A DNA stretch of 64,000 nucleotides from CALRWV02 sp943371965 (GCA_943371965.1 CALRWV020000004.1:186001-250000), one strand, 5' to 3'. Positions 7,941-18,600 are shown, counted from the stretch's first letter. Notes: a model not told the origin generated them from the letters alone. Numbers and translations are program-made.

Positions 7941-9521
7941 TTATTTCATCAGTACAATTTTTTTGACTTGTGTTCCTGTTATTCCTGTTACGCTGACAAA
8001 GTAAATGCCATTGCTCAGTTGGGTTCCACTTATTGAAATTGATTTTTCGGAATCTGAAGAAACTCTACCGCTGAAAACCGTACTTATTTCACGACCCATA
8101 ACATCATTTAATTTTACCAAAATATCCTGATCAAAATCTGATTTGATGTCAATTCTGGTTTCAGGATTAAACGGATTCGGATATGCTTCTGAAACAGAAA
8201 ATCCAACAGCAACCATATTATTTTCCTCTACAGAAGTTGCCAGTTTTGCAAGGTTGACATCCAGCCATTCCCATCTCGATTTATACCAACCTTTTAAATA
8301 GGAAAATTCTGTTCCAACTGAATCAAAAACATAAGGGTTTGCCCATACATAAGTACCGATTATTGGCCAACGCTGAAAGTTGTGGTCAATTTCCGATCGG
8401 ACCGGGTTGACAGTATTATTGATGAATGTAAAAACAGAATCTGGATGGAGAAACTTATTTTTCAATTCATTCCATCTGTCATACATCAGATGTTTGAATT
8501 TCCATTCTTTGGCAAGTTTTGGCCACCAGAAAGAAAAAGGTAATCCGTCATAAGTCTGGTCAGAATTGAAATAGAAATTTTTATAATTTTTTGCATCACC
8601 GTAATCTGCCCAACCGTATGCAAAGTTGTAATCCCAAGGAGGACCTGCAACCAGTTTTCCAGCCTTACTGTCCAAATCCTTATGCATGTAAGTGCTCAGT
8701 CTGTAACCATCAATATTTTTATTCAGTTCGGTAAGAAGTATGTAATCAACAAAAGAGGCTACATCAATATACTTGGGATATCCATTAACAGGATCTGCGT
8801 ATGATGCAGATTTCATAACAGTTTCAAAATTGTAAATGAAGTTTTTGATATACGTTTTTTGTTCGGTCGCAAGATCTTCCGGTTTGGGATATCTGATTTC
8901 ATAAAAAGGATATACACTTGAATTGTTTGCAAATTTATAACTCGAATAAAATCCGTTTGCAGAAGCTCTGTCAAAACTTAAAATATAACCGCCAGTCACA
9001 TTATCACCGGTGACTTCGGTCGGATCAAGTTTTGCAATATTTACCCTGTTTTTATCACGTTTTATTTTTTCGACACAGACATAAATTCCCATATATTCAT
9101 TGTTGATATATAATTCGCAATAATGGGTTCTTGGCGAATATCTTCCCATTCTATTGAACAAATAATGGGTTAAAATATCCCTGACTGTTGATTTATCTGA
9201 ATACGGTGCATAAAAAACCCAATCCGTTTCCGGTGGAAAACCCATCAATGAGACAACATTATCATTTCCCACAGCATCCCGTGTTTCTACGCTGTAGGAT
9301 TTTTTCGGATATCCCTGTGAAGAAGAACCTCTTGTTTCTATTCCAATGAAGCTGTCATACATAACAGTATCGCTGACTGTAATCTTCATTGCTGCAGTAA
9401 TTTTGGGTTCATCGCTGATCCATTGTCCATTTGTGTTGATATAAATCTGTGGGAGTTTTTGCGAAAAAACAGCAACACTGCAAATAAAGAAAGTCAGCAA
9501 AAGGAGAACATTTTTTTTCAT
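7941..9521 (-). CDS. Secreted CotH-kinase family protein with type IX sorting domain
   Basis: This 526-aa protein has a clear signal peptide (KKNVLLLLTFFICSVAVFSQ, cut after about residue 20). The central domain shows CotH signatures: 'ETRGSSSQGYPKKSY', 'DWVFYAPYSDKS.VRD', 'YCELYINNEYMGIYVCVEKIKRD' and a later 'GPPWDYNFAYG' block with the Asp expected for metal/ATP binding. CotH proteins are atypical protein kinases known from Bacillus spore coats and are widespread in secreted bacterial proteins. The last 80 residues are a C-terminal sorting domain starting 'AYPNPFNPETRI' and ending in a basic Lys tail, so export by the type IX system to the cell surface or medium is expected. It converges on icmF across the heptamer array. 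The substrate is unknown. Confidence 0.88.
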   Translation of the reverse strand: MKKNVLLLLTFFICSVAVFSQKLPQIYINTNGQWISDEPKITAAMKITVSDTVMYDSFIGIETRGSSSQGYPKKSYSVETRDAVGNDNVVSLMGFPPETDWVFYAPYSDKSTVRDILTHYLFNRMGRYSPRTHYCELYINNEYMGIYVCVEKIKRDKNRVNIAKLDPTEVTGDNVTGGYILSFDRASANGFYSSYKFANNSSVYPFYEIRYPKPEDLATEQKTYIKNFIYNFETVMKSASYADPVNGYPKYIDVASFVDYILLTELNKNIDGYRLSTYMHKDLDSKAGKLVAGPPWDYNFAYGWADYGDAKNYKNFYFNSDQTYDGLPFSFWWPKLAKEWKFKHLMYDRWNELKNKFLHPDSVFTFINNTVNPVRSEIDHNFQRWPIIGTYVWANPYVFDSVGTEFSYLKGWYKSRWEWLDVNLAKLATSVEENNMVAVGFSVSEAYPNPFNPETRIDIKSDFDQDILVKLNDVMGREISTVFSGRVSSDSEKSISISGTQLSNGIYFVSVTGITGTQVKKIVLMK

Positions 9522-9774
9522 TTATCTTCCGAAATAAAAAGATGTGGTTTTGAAGCAAATTATGCCACAGAAACAATGCCAGTTCCGGTTTTTGATTGAA
9601 TCTGTAATTTAAGGTAAAATAAGGAAATAAATCATTGAATTTTCATTATGGAAAATATAACCGCTATCAAATTAATAATAAAATGATTATCGACATGATA
9701 ATATGATCTTCAGTTTGAAGTGAATGCTGATTTTTTTAACTTTGGACAATTCAAATTTAAGTTAAAATTCAATA

Positions 9775-10410
9775 GTGTCTTACAAAATCCAAACTGGTTT
9801 TATTCCCACCGAAGACGGAAATCTTGAAACCATTTCCTTTATTCCACAAAATTTCAAAAGTGTCATGATTGTAACCCATCCACATCCTTTGCATGGTGGA
9901 AACATGAACAACAAAGTGGTTTATACGTTGGCAAACCTTGCTCAGCAGAATGGACTTTTTTCAATCAGGTTCAATTTCAGGGGAGTTGGGAAAAGCACTG
10001 GTCAGTATGATGACGGAATTGGTGAAGTTCATGATTTGAGATCGGTAATCAACCATGTTCTGAAAGAAATAAAACCGGATAAAATTTATCTGTCCGGATT
10101 TTCATTCGGCTCCAGAATTATTCTGAAAATTCTTGAAGAGGGATTTGAACCTTCCGGTGTTGTTTTTGCAGGACTTCCGATTGAGTTTTTCAAATTGGCT
10201 TCGCTGAAAACAAAAATTCATTCACCGGTTCTTCTCATTCAGGGAGAAAAGGATGAATTTACTTCAGAAACAGCAGCAGCAAATTTTATTGAACAGTCAC
10301 ATTTTCAAAACGTCAGACTTCAGATTATTCCCAAATGCGATCACTTTTTTACGGGAAAAATCCATGAGCTGACATTTTCAGTAAACGAATTTTTCAAACA
10401 AATGATATAA
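9775..10410 (+). CDS. Small alpha/beta hydrolase (COG2945-like)
   Basis: A cytoplasmic 211-aa alpha/beta hydrolase. 'THPHPLHGGNMNNKV' is the oxyanion-region signature of this subfamily, 'FRGVGKSTGQYDDG' follows, the nucleophile elbow is GFSFGS (Ser110), and a late 'CDHFF' gives the catalytic His, with an Asp in 'GEKDEF' as likely acid. It is of typical length for the family and has no leader. The start is GTG at 9775 with only a weak upstream purine stretch. The substrate is unknown; relatives are thioesterase- or carboxylesterase-like. An imperfect AAAACCTGT/ACAGGTTTT inverted repeat (10425-10470) follows the gene and may be a weak terminator. Confidence 0.82.
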   Translation: MSYKIQTGFIPTEDGNLETISFIPQNFKSVMIVTHPHPLHGGNMNNKVVYTLANLAQQNGLFSIRFNFRGVGKSTGQYDDGIGEVHDLRSVINHVLKEIKPDKIYLSGFSFGSRIILKILEEGFEPSGVVFAGLPIEFFKLASLKTKIHSPVLLIQGEKDEFTSETAAANFIEQSHFQNVRLQIIPKCDHFFTGKIHELTFSVNEFFKQMI

Positions 10411-10494
10411 TCTTCGCAAAGAAGAAAACCTGTCATCATTTATAACATAAAGAGCACAGAAACAGGTTTTGTGCAGAAATAATGCAGAGAAAAT

Positions 10495-11271
10495 ATGTTT
10501 CCTTGGGTATTCGGGTTTTTGGGATTGATCATTTTTGGTCCCATTGGGGCAATCATTGGCGCCATTATCGGGTTTTTAATCAGCAGCGGAAGTCAAACCC
10601 GTTCCAACACGGGCACATACAGCCGTGAGCAGAATTATGGTGGATATGATCCGAATTTTATTCCGGGATCGTCACTTCCTTACCGTGTTGAAGTAATGAT
10701 CGAGAGTTTGGTTGCTTTGGGAATGCTGGTTGCCCGAGCAGATAAACGGCTTTTCCCGAAAGAACGTGATGTTATCAAATCATTTATCATGTCAGCACAG
10801 TTCGGTCCTGATGCTGCAATCAACGCGTATGTTGAACAGGCAATTGAAAGATACAAAACCGAATATATTGACCTTCATTTTCACATCCGCAGGTTAACTC
10901 CTTTTCTTTCTTCTCAGCATTTGCAGGTTGTTGTTTTATTGATGGTTGATGTTGCTCATGCTGATGGTCATTTCGATAAAGATGAGATTGATGTAATCCG
11001 TCAGATTTGCCGCGGATTTGGAGTTTCAGAAACAATACTCGATCAGTTCATGTCAAGAAAAGGACTTACCGATTCAGAAGCCCGGTCAGTTTTGGGTGTT
11101 TCTGCAGAAGCTTCACAGGATGAAATTAAAAAAGCATACAGGAAAATGGCACTTCAATATCACCCAGATAGAATTCCTTCAACTGCCACTGAAGCTGAGA
11201 AAAAGACCGCTAATGGAAAGTTTATCGAAATTCAAAAAGCTTATGATTACCTTATGGAAAAAGGGAAATAA
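10495..11271 (+). CDS. DjlA-like co-chaperone (TerB + DnaJ domains)
   Basis: This 258-aa protein begins with a Gly/Ile-rich membrane segment (about residues 3-30, 'GPIGAIIGAIIGF'). It continues with a TerB-like acidic helical domain (about 65-185, 'DVAHADGHFDKDEIDVI') and ends with a J domain carrying the HPD tripeptide at 223-225. This is the architecture of DjlA, an inner-membrane J protein that stimulates DnaK ATPase, with the J domain in the cytoplasm. The ATG start is 84 nt after the hydrolase gene. It differs from Escherichia coli DjlA in having a longer Gly/Ile anchor. Confidence 0.85.
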   Translation: MFPWVFGFLGLIIFGPIGAIIGAIIGFLISSGSQTRSNTGTYSREQNYGGYDPNFIPGSSLPYRVEVMIESLVALGMLVARADKRLFPKERDVIKSFIMSAQFGPDAAINAYVEQAIERYKTEYIDLHFHIRRLTPFLSSQHLQVVVLLMVDVAHADGHFDKDEIDVIRQICRGFGVSETILDQFMSRKGLTDSEARSVLGVSAEASQDEIKKAYRKMALQYHPDRIPSTATEAEKKTANGKFIEIQKAYDYLMEKGK

Positions 11272-11280
11272 CACTGACCT

Positions 11281-11313
11281 TGATTTAAAGGATTGAATGA
11301 TTTAAGGATTAAT
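11281..11313. repeat. Short direct repeat, GATT motif every 8-9 nt
   Basis: GATT recurs four times with spacings of 9, 8 and 8 nt just after the DjlA-like gene. It is weaker and of different period than the heptamer arrays and may be a decayed repeat or chance. Confidence 0.3.
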
Positions 11314-11360
11314 TCAAGAAGAATATATATTTTATAAATAACCCAAGAAAAGGAAAAACC

Positions 11361-12092
11361 ATGTCGATTAAAAACAGTTTTAAAGTATTTTTATCCGGAC
11401 TCATCATTTTTGTTTTGAGTTTCACGGTTAATGCACAGAATGAAGTGAAAAAGCTGCAGGAAATTTCAAAAAAAATGTATGCTGACCTTGGTGGAGTGGT
11501 TATTGTGTCACAGACCAATATTTCTATTCAAGGTTTTGAAATAATAAGTGATTCCAAAGTTTATAAAAAACAAAACAAAACACGGACAGAAAATTCGATT
11601 GCCGGTATTCCCGGAAGACCTGGTTCAATGGAAATGACAACCATTGCTGATGGGAGTGATTTCTGGATGATTACTTCTGAGCGCGGGAAGGAAAAAATGG
11701 AAAAAAATAACCCTATGGCCCAATTGGGAAAATCAGCATTTGATTCGGGTATTCCTGACAGTGCGAAATTTGTGAGATCAGAAAAAGTGGGTGACCGTGA
11801 CTGTTACGTTTTGCAGTATTCCGTTTCAACTCCAATGGGATCGACCAGTTCAACCATGTGGTATGACAAAAAAACAGCAGTTGTTGTAAAAAGTGAAACT
11901 CAAACCCCTCAGGGAAAAGTTATCACAAAAATTGAAGAGTTTAAGAAATTAAAAGATAAATGGGAAATGCCGATGAAAATTTCTGCAATGTTGGAAGGCA
12001 GCCCGATGATGATAGCAACCATCACTTCCATTGAAATTGATCAGAAATTAAGCGATGATTTGTTCAATGCAGATAAAACTGAAGTAAAATAA
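11361..12092 (+). CDS. Periplasmic LolA-like/DUF4412-type protein
   Basis: This 243-aa protein has a signal peptide ending 'FTVNAQ' at about residue 25. The mature part is beta-rich, with 'DRDCYVLQYSV', 'TMWYDKKTAVVVKSE' and a closing basic strand pattern. That is the half-barrel look of outer-membrane lipoprotein-sorting-like (LolA/DUF4412) proteins, which bind lipid or lipoprotein in the periplasm. The assignment rests on the overall pattern, not on a catalytic motif. The upstream AGAAAAGGAAAAACC gives a good RBS for ATG 11361. A strong terminator closes the unit at 12116-12150. Confidence 0.6.
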   Translation: MSIKNSFKVFLSGLIIFVLSFTVNAQNEVKKLQEISKKMYADLGGVVIVSQTNISIQGFEIISDSKVYKKQNKTRTENSIAGIPGRPGSMEMTTIADGSDFWMITSERGKEKMEKNNPMAQLGKSAFDSGIPDSAKFVRSEKVGDRDCYVLQYSVSTPMGSTSSTMWYDKKTAVVVKSETQTPQGKVITKIEEFKKLKDKWEMPMKISAMLEGSPMMIATITSIEIDQKLSDDLFNADKTEVK

Positions 12093-12115
12093 TCCGTTCC
12101 CTGAAAATACATGTA

Positions 12116-12150
12116 AACAAAAAAGTCCGGCTTGACCGGACTTTTTTGTT
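12116..12150. terminator. Bidirectional rho-independent terminator
   Basis: A perfect 15-bp inverted repeat (left arm 12116-12130, right arm 12136-12150) has a 5-nt loop, a GTCCGG/CCGGAC core and A/T runs on both sides. It separates the LolA-like gene (+) from the convergent 51-aa gene (-). Confidence 0.92.
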
Positions 12151-12169
12151 TATAAATGAAATTTATTGA

Positions 12170-12325
12170 TTACTTGGAAACGGATTCGGTTTTTTCATAG
12201 ACGTGGGTGTGATTGTGTCCGTGAAATTCATAAGTAACTGCAACCCATAAAATCAGGAAGAAAAAAATGGGTGCAATGGTTGTCATAATGAAAATCCATT
12301 TTTGAGTTTTTTTAAGATCTGACAT
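12170..12325 (-). CDS. 51-aa single-span membrane protein with histidine-rich tail
   Basis: A short frame with ATG at 12325 preceded by AGGGG at a spacing of 7 nt, ending TAA at 12170. The peptide has a basic N-terminus ('DLKKTQK'), one strong membrane span (about residues 11-32, 'IFIMTTIAPIFFFLILWVAV') and then 'FHGHNHTHVYEK'. The positive-inside rule puts the His cluster outside the cytoplasm, where it could bind metal. The RBS, the composition and its own terminator downstream make it a real gene. I do not recognise the family; small accessory subunits of oxidases or transporters look like this. Confidence 0.72.
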   Translation of the reverse strand: MSDLKKTQKWIFIMTTIAPIFFFLILWVAVTYEFHGHNHTHVYEKTESVSK

Positions 12326-12482
12326 TTAAAATCCCCTTATTGCTAAAATTTGAAACAAAGAAAAGCATCCTTTAAACCGAAAACAAGTTCAACCCCGAAA
12401 ATTTGATAACCCAAAATTGTTTTCCAATTCTCCAAATTGTATTATTCTAACCATTTAAACGAAATTAAATCGGGATATTACA

Positions 12483-13475
12483 TTGAGCGAAAGTGTTCTT
12501 GGAGTCTCAACAGCTGATCAAATCCTTCAGATTCAGAAATCAGTCGAAAATTTTATAAAAACTCTGGGAAACCAGACTGATCCGGTAACATTATATGATC
12601 CAATCAGATATATTTTGCATTCATCAGGGAAACGGATCCGTCCTGTCTTAACAGTAATTACCGGTAAAATGGCTGGTGGTAATGATATTCAACTTTTACC
12701 AATAGCTGCTGCAATTGAGGTCTTTCATAATTTCACACTTGTTCATGATGATATTATGGATCATGCATCTGAACGAAGGGGAGTTCCGACAGTTCATGTG
12801 AAGTGGGATGAAAACGTGGCTATTCTTTCGGGAGACATGATGGTTGGGATGGCTTACAGACTAATTGTCCAGTCCGGTTCAGGTCATCTCAGAGAAATAC
12901 TGGAAATATTTTCAGATGGCGTTGATGCTGTTTGTGAAGGTCAGGCATTTGACAAGGAATTTGAAACCAGACCTGATGTCAGCATTCAGGATTATCTGGA
13001 TATGATTGAAAAGAAAACAGGATGGCTGATAGCTGCTTCACTCGAAATCGGGTATGCTGCAATTCATGGAAGAAATGAAACCGGCGGTAAACTTAAACAA
13101 TTGGGACTTCTGCTTGGAAGAGGATTTCAGCTTCAGGATGATTACCTCGATTTGATGGGAGATTCTTCTTTCGGGAAAAAAATCGGTGGTGATATTGTTG
13201 AAGGAAAGAAGACATACCTTGTTTTAAAGGCTGCAGAAATGGCACAAGGAAAAGATCTTGAACTTGTCAGCAGAATTATCGGGCATCAGGTAAATTTTGA
13301 AGAAATTGGATTGGTAAGATCAACATTCAAGAAAATTGGTGTCCTTGATGAAATTGAAAAGAAAATTACAGAGACATTTCAGGAAACATCGGATCTTCTC
13401 AATGAATTTTCAGATCTTCCATATTTCCCACTTTTGAAACTGCAGATTGAAAATATACTGAACAGAAAATTTTAA
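12483..13475 (+). CDS. Polyprenyl (all-trans) diphosphate synthase
   Basis: This 330-aa class I prenyltransferase condenses isopentenyl diphosphate with an allylic diphosphate in the cytoplasm. Both aspartate-rich motifs are present: 'LVHDDIMDHASERRG' (first DDxxD) and 'LQDDYLDLMGD' (second). 'SSGKRIRP' is the IPP-binding Lys/Arg block. The residues before the first motif are bulky ('VFHNFTL'), so product length cannot be read safely; it could make geranylgeranyl or longer chains for quinones or carotenoids. The start is TTG at 12483 with a weak GGGA upstream. It lies 58 nt before ptsH. Confidence 0.9.
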   Translation: MSESVLGVSTADQILQIQKSVENFIKTLGNQTDPVTLYDPIRYILHSSGKRIRPVLTVITGKMAGGNDIQLLPIAAAIEVFHNFTLVHDDIMDHASERRGVPTVHVKWDENVAILSGDMMVGMAYRLIVQSGSGHLREILEIFSDGVDAVCEGQAFDKEFETRPDVSIQDYLDMIEKKTGWLIAASLEIGYAAIHGRNETGGKLKQLGLLLGRGFQLQDDYLDLMGDSSFGKKIGGDIVEGKKTYLVLKAAEMAQGKDLELVSRIIGHQVNFEEIGLVRSTFKKIGVLDEIEKKITETFQETSDLLNEFSDLPYFPLLKLQIENILNRKF

Positions 13476-13533
13476 ATACGAAAGAGTTACTGTAAACTCC
13501 AAGGCAATCAGTTTTCCGGAATAGAAAAGAATT

Positions 13534-13800
13534 ATGCTGAAATTTGAAGTTGAAATTATGAACAATGCCGGTTTGCATACCCGACCAGCTGCCGCAATTG
13601 TAAAAATTGCAGCAAAATATAAAAGTGAATTTTTTATTGTAAAAGATGGAAATGAGATCAACGGAAAATCCATCATTGGTGTGATGACAATGGCTGCTGA
13701 AAAGGGATCTAAAATGGAACTCCAGCTTGATGGTCCAGACGAAAATGATGCAGCGAAGGATTTAAGGGAACTGTTCGAAAATGGTTTCGGAGAATTATGA
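13534..13800 (+). CDS. ptsH: HPr phosphocarrier protein
   Basis: This 88-aa protein has the HPr active-site loop 'GLHTRPAA' with phospho-accepting His15, and the regulatory 'NGKSIIGV' segment with Ser46. It takes phosphate from enzyme I and passes it on to EIIA or regulatory targets. The Ser46 block suggests possible control by an HPr kinase, which is not in this window. Its stop overlaps the start of ptsI (ATGA), so the two are translationally coupled. No EII permease gene is near. Confidence 0.94.
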   Translation: MLKFEVEIMNNAGLHTRPAAAIVKIAAKYKSEFFIVKDGNEINGKSIIGVMTMAAEKGSKMELQLDGPDENDAAKDLRELFENGFGEL

Positions 13801-15578
13801 TGGATATAAAAAACAGTGCTGATATTGAAAGCGCTTCTTCAGTAGAAATAAAAATGAAAGGGATTTCTGCCTCAAAAGGTTATGCCATTGGTCCGGCTTA
13901 TATTTTCAAAAGAAATGCAATTGAAGTTGATACCCGCATTATCAGTAAAGAAGAAATTGAATCTGAACTTGAAAAGCTGAAAGCTTCACTGGAAAAATCT
14001 GAAAAGGAACTGAGAAAAATATCTTCAATAACTTCACATAAATTGGGTGAGGAGTTTTCAGCAATTTTTGAAGCTCATATCATGATGCTGTATGATCAGC
14101 AGATCATATCAGAAATCAGAAAAAATATTGCAGATAAACTGATTTGTGCAGAGGAAAGCACAAACAGGATTTTCGATATCAATATTGATATGTTACGGGC
14201 TTCAAATGATGCCTATCTCAGTCAGAGGGCTGATGATCTTGTTGATGTTAAATTCAGAATTATCCGGAATCTTCAGCGCGGAAAACTTCTTTCACGGGTT
14301 GATGAACAAACCATTATTATTTCTGACAACCTGACTCCTGCAGATATGATATTATTTTCCCGGCAGAATATTTTGGGCATTTCCCTGGATTTTGGTGGCG
14401 TTACTTCACACGTTTCTCTTATTTCCCGATCACTTGATATTCCCCTGATTATCGGATTGCATAAAATATCGTCACTTGTCAACCAGAATGATATGGTAAT
14501 CATTGATGGTATTGAAGGCGTTGTCATAATCCGCCCAACAGAAAAAACCCTAACAAAATACCGGAAGAAAGCCGAGAAACACAGACTGTTCTGCCAAACA
14601 TTTATGAAGGGTGTTGAAGGAAGTGCTGTCACGCTTGACGGACATGATTTAAGTGTCGTAGCCAATATTGAATTCAGGGACGAAATTGAAGATCTGAAAA
14701 AATATTTTCTTGAAGGGCTTGGACTTTTCAGGACTGAACATCTTTTTTTAAGCCGGGGTGATTTTCCTTCTGAAGAAGACCAGATTGTTTATTATTCCAA
14801 ATTGATCAAACAGGTTGGTGAATTGCCTGTTACAATAAGGGCATTTGATGTTGGTGGTGATAAAGTGTTGGCAACATCTTTCAGGGAAATGAATCCGTTC
14901 CTCGGTTGGCGGGGAATCAGAATCCTGTTGGACCGACCGGATATTTTTAAGGCACAGGTTAGAGCAGTTTTACGTGCTTCTGTTGGACACAATGTAAAGC
15001 TGATGTTTCCGATGGTTCATAATTTATCACAGGTTCGGCAAATTAAAAAATTGATGTCCGAAATTTACAAAGAACTGGATGATAAGGAAACCCCCTTCCA
15101 GAAAGTACCAATTGGAGTAATGATTGAGGTTCCCAGTGCAGTTGCAATGGCAGATGAGATTGCAAGGGAAGTAGATTTTTTCAGCATAGGAACAAATGAC
15201 CTGACACAATATACATTGGCTGTTGACAGAGGAAACGATCTGATCTCAGTATTGTACAAGGAACTTGAACCTGCAGTTATCAGATTGATTCATCAAACCA
15301 TTAAGGCAGGTAAAAAAGCAAAAATTCCTGTTTCCATGTGCGGAGAACTGGCATCCAATTCGTTGGCAGTACCGCTACTTATCGGATTAGGTTTGGATGA
15401 ATTCAGTATTGTAGTCAGCAGAGCTCCTGAAATAAAATATATTATCCACAATATTAAGTATGCAGATTGTAAAATTCTTGCAGACGAAGTTTTGAAACTT
15501 TCAACGCTTGAAGAAGTTGAATCCCATTTGCGTTCATGGATGATAAAAAGTTTACCTCAATTAAGTGAATACGTCTAA
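13797..15578 (+). CDS. ptsI: PTS enzyme I (phosphoenolpyruvate-protein phosphotransferase)
   Basis: A 593-aa soluble enzyme that phosphorylates HPr at the expense of PEP. The N-terminal helical and swivelling domains contain 'GGVTSHVSLISRS' with active-site His205. The C-terminal PEP-binding barrel has 'GLGLFRTEHLF', 'RAFDVGGDK', 'FFSIGTNDLTQYTLAVDR' and the catalytic-Cys block 'VSMCGELAS'. The length is standard. It overlaps ptsH by 4 nt, and two tandem ATGs are available at 13797 and 13800. With no transporter genes nearby, the pair may serve regulation as well as transport. Confidence 0.94.
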   Translation: MMDIKNSADIESASSVEIKMKGISASKGYAIGPAYIFKRNAIEVDTRIISKEEIESELEKLKASLEKSEKELRKISSITSHKLGEEFSAIFEAHIMMLYDQQIISEIRKNIADKLICAEESTNRIFDINIDMLRASNDAYLSQRADDLVDVKFRIIRNLQRGKLLSRVDEQTIIISDNLTPADMILFSRQNILGISLDFGGVTSHVSLISRSLDIPLIIGLHKISSLVNQNDMVIIDGIEGVVIIRPTEKTLTKYRKKAEKHRLFCQTFMKGVEGSAVTLDGHDLSVVANIEFRDEIEDLKKYFLEGLGLFRTEHLFLSRGDFPSEEDQIVYYSKLIKQVGELPVTIRAFDVGGDKVLATSFREMNPFLGWRGIRILLDRPDIFKAQVRAVLRASVGHNVKLMFPMVHNLSQVRQIKKLMSEIYKELDDKETPFQKVPIGVMIEVPSAVAMADEIAREVDFFSIGTNDLTQYTLAVDRGNDLISVLYKELEPAVIRLIHQTIKAGKKAKIPVSMCGELASNSLAVPLLIGLGLDEFSIVVSRAPEIKYIIHNIKYADCKILADEVLKLSTLEEVESHLRSWMIKSLPQLSEYV

Positions 15579-15600
15579 CTGATTTCGGAAGAGATTCAGA

Positions 15601-18600
15601 ATGTTCCCCAAAAAATCAGTGTTCCTGATCCTGTTATTTATTTCCATTTTATCTTTTGCACAGCAACCTTACTACCGCCACTATACAGTCAATGACGGAC
15701 TTGCAAGTTCCACCGTATACAAAATCATACAGGACAGAAAAGGTTTTATCTGGATTGCAACTGAGAATGGGGCACAACGTTTTGACGGAAAAACATTTGA
15801 GACTTTTTCAAAGGAAAACGGATTGCTGGATAATACCATTCTGGATTTGTTTGAAGATTCAAAAGGTCGGATTTGGTTTTTGAGTTTGTCAGGTCAGATT
15901 GCGTATTATGACAACGGAAATATTCATACAACTGTCAATGATTCAATTTTGAAACAGGTAGATGCAAAATCGAATCTGAATTATATTGAAGAAGATACAA
16001 AAGGAAGAGTGTATATTTCAGCTCTTAGTGGCGTTTATATTATAAATAATCAAGAAGTTAAAAATTATCGGAGTGAAGTTATTGGATTCACGAATTATTT
16101 GTGGAATGTACAAGATACAGTTTTGGGCATTGGAGGTGCTACTCTCTTTTCAAAGCCAAACAATGAAATACGATATAATATCACGTATTCAAATAAAATG
16201 ATTGAGATCAAAGATAAAAATATTCAAATATCAAGATATGTTAATACATCAATAAATAATTTTATCGTTTCTGCCGACAAGTTATATTCACTCAATGTCT
16301 CAGGAAATGGTTACAGACTCCAGGGATTTGCATTGGGTAATCTTGGCAGCATATACAATTTAACCAAATCAATTAACCATGACCTGATTTGGGTAATGAC
16401 AAACAAGGGTGTACATCTTTTTGACAAAGAGAAAAAAGCAATTATTTCCACTTATTTATCTGATCAAATTGTAAATACAGTTCTGGAAGATAAAGAGGGA
16501 ATTCTTTGGTTTGGAACAATGGGAGGTGGACTTTTTATTCTAAACAGGAATAACTTTTTTTCTATTTCCAAATCTGATGGGTTGTCTGAAAATGTTATTA
16601 ATGATATAATTCTTGACGGAAAAAAAAGATTATGGTTGGGTTATAATAATGGTCAAATAGAGTACTTATTTGATAAGAAATTGAACAAGGCTTTAAATGA
16701 TCTCAGTCAAGAAAAATGGGCAAGAGTGAATCAATTTGCTCTTGATAATGATTCACTGATCGGTATTGCCAGTGAAGGTATAATCAAGAGTATAGAATTT
16801 AAGTATAATAGTCTGTTTGTAATTAAAAACAATCAAGGAGGAGGTTCGATAAAAGCAATAACTAAAAATATTGATGGTCATTTCTGGCTTGGAGATGTGA
16901 TTACTCTTGGAACAATTTGTAATAATATACCTTTTTATTTCAATGCAAAACGAATCAGTTCACTGCTTGAAACAAAGAAGAAAGTTCTTTGGGTTGGTAG
17001 TGTAAATGGATTAGTTCAAATTGATTCAAAGAAAACTATGGAGCAAATGAAAACTATAGAAAGGAAATATAGTTTAAATGCAAATATTGAGAATAATACT
17101 TCGGTATATGATTCAATGTTAAAAGCTAATATACATTTTATTTCACTGCCAAAAAGAGTTAGAATTGCAAAGGAGTTAAATGTAAAATATGATTATTCTT
17201 CACATTATCCCGGGTTGAAATCACGTATAAATGATATAGAGGAATCGGGAAATCATACAATTTGGGTCGCAACACACGGTTCAGGTATTTATTCTATTAA
17301 AAATGATACAACTGTTCAGCAGTACAGTGTTTCTGATGGACTCTCAAGCTCTATATGCAAAGTAATCAAAATCGAAAATGATTCACTGATTTGGCTGGGT
17401 ACAAATAAAGGACTCAACAAACTTACATTCTCAAACAATCAAATCAATGTTGAAGTTTTCAATTCAGCAAATGGATTAATTTCAGATGATGTAAATGCAA
17501 TAGAACTTCAGGGCGATACGGTTTGGGTTGCAACGTCAGGTGGATTATCTTTCTTCAATAAAAATAATATCTCTAAAAACCTAACATTTCCACCGGTTTA
17601 CATAACCAAAATCCAGATCAATAATTCGGACACCATTCTGCTTGATCAATATAATCTGAAATTCAGTCAAAACTCATTGAATCTGAAATTCATTGGATTG
17701 GCATACCAGCTGCCTGAAAAAGTAAGTTATAAATACAAATTGGATAATATTCAGAATGACTGGTTATATACTTCAGACAACAATATCAAATACGACTACC
17801 TTCCTGCAGGAGATTACACTTTTCAGGTTTATGCAAAAAGTCCGGACGGAATCTGGAGTTTAAATTCTGCGAAAGTCACTTTTCATATTTCACCTCCATT
17901 TTATCAGACCTGGTGGTTTTATCTTTCTGCTTTTTCGCTTGTTTCTGGAATCATAAGTTTTGCATTTTGGTACAGGTTGAGACAAATAAAAAAACAGGAT
18001 CAACTTAAATTGAAAATTCTTGAAGGGGAATTGAAAGCTCTCCGTTCACAAATGAATCCGCACTTTATTTTTAATTCACTGAATTCCATTCAATATTTTA
18101 TCAGCCAATCGAATACAGAAAATGCACAGAAATATCTGTCAAAATTTTCAAAACTTCTCAGAAAGATTCTTGAGAATTCACGTCAATCTTCAATTTCACT
18201 CACGGGTGAATTGGAAGCATTGAAATTATATCTTGAAATTGAATCGCTGCGTTTCAATCACCAATTCAAGTTCTCAATTGATGTTGCACAGAATGTGGAT
18301 TCAGATGCAGTATATATTCCGCCAATGATTCTTCAGCCCTTTGTTGAAAATGCCATACTTCACGGGATAATGCCGAAAAATGATTCGGGTCTTATTTCAA
18401 TCAGAATTGAATTGGATTCAAATTTTTTGAAATGCGAAATAGAAGATGACGGTGTTGGAAGAAGTGAATCAGCTAAATCGAAATCTGAGTTGAAAGAATC
18501 ACATAAGTCGCTTGGTATGACAATGACTCAGGAACGGTTGGAATCAATGACTTCATTGCTGGGTAATAAAGCAAGTGTAGAAATTATTGATAAGGAAAAT

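Noticed and set aside
9686..9702. ATTATC/GATAAT inverted repeat in the 9.5-9.8 kb gap
   Set aside because: It is short and AT-only in a very AT-rich gap, so it is expected by chance.
13797..15578. PEP synthase or pyruvate phosphate dikinase instead of enzyme I
   Set aside because: The order of domains (His domain before the PEP barrel, no N-terminal ATP-grasp) and overlap with ptsH fit enzyme I.
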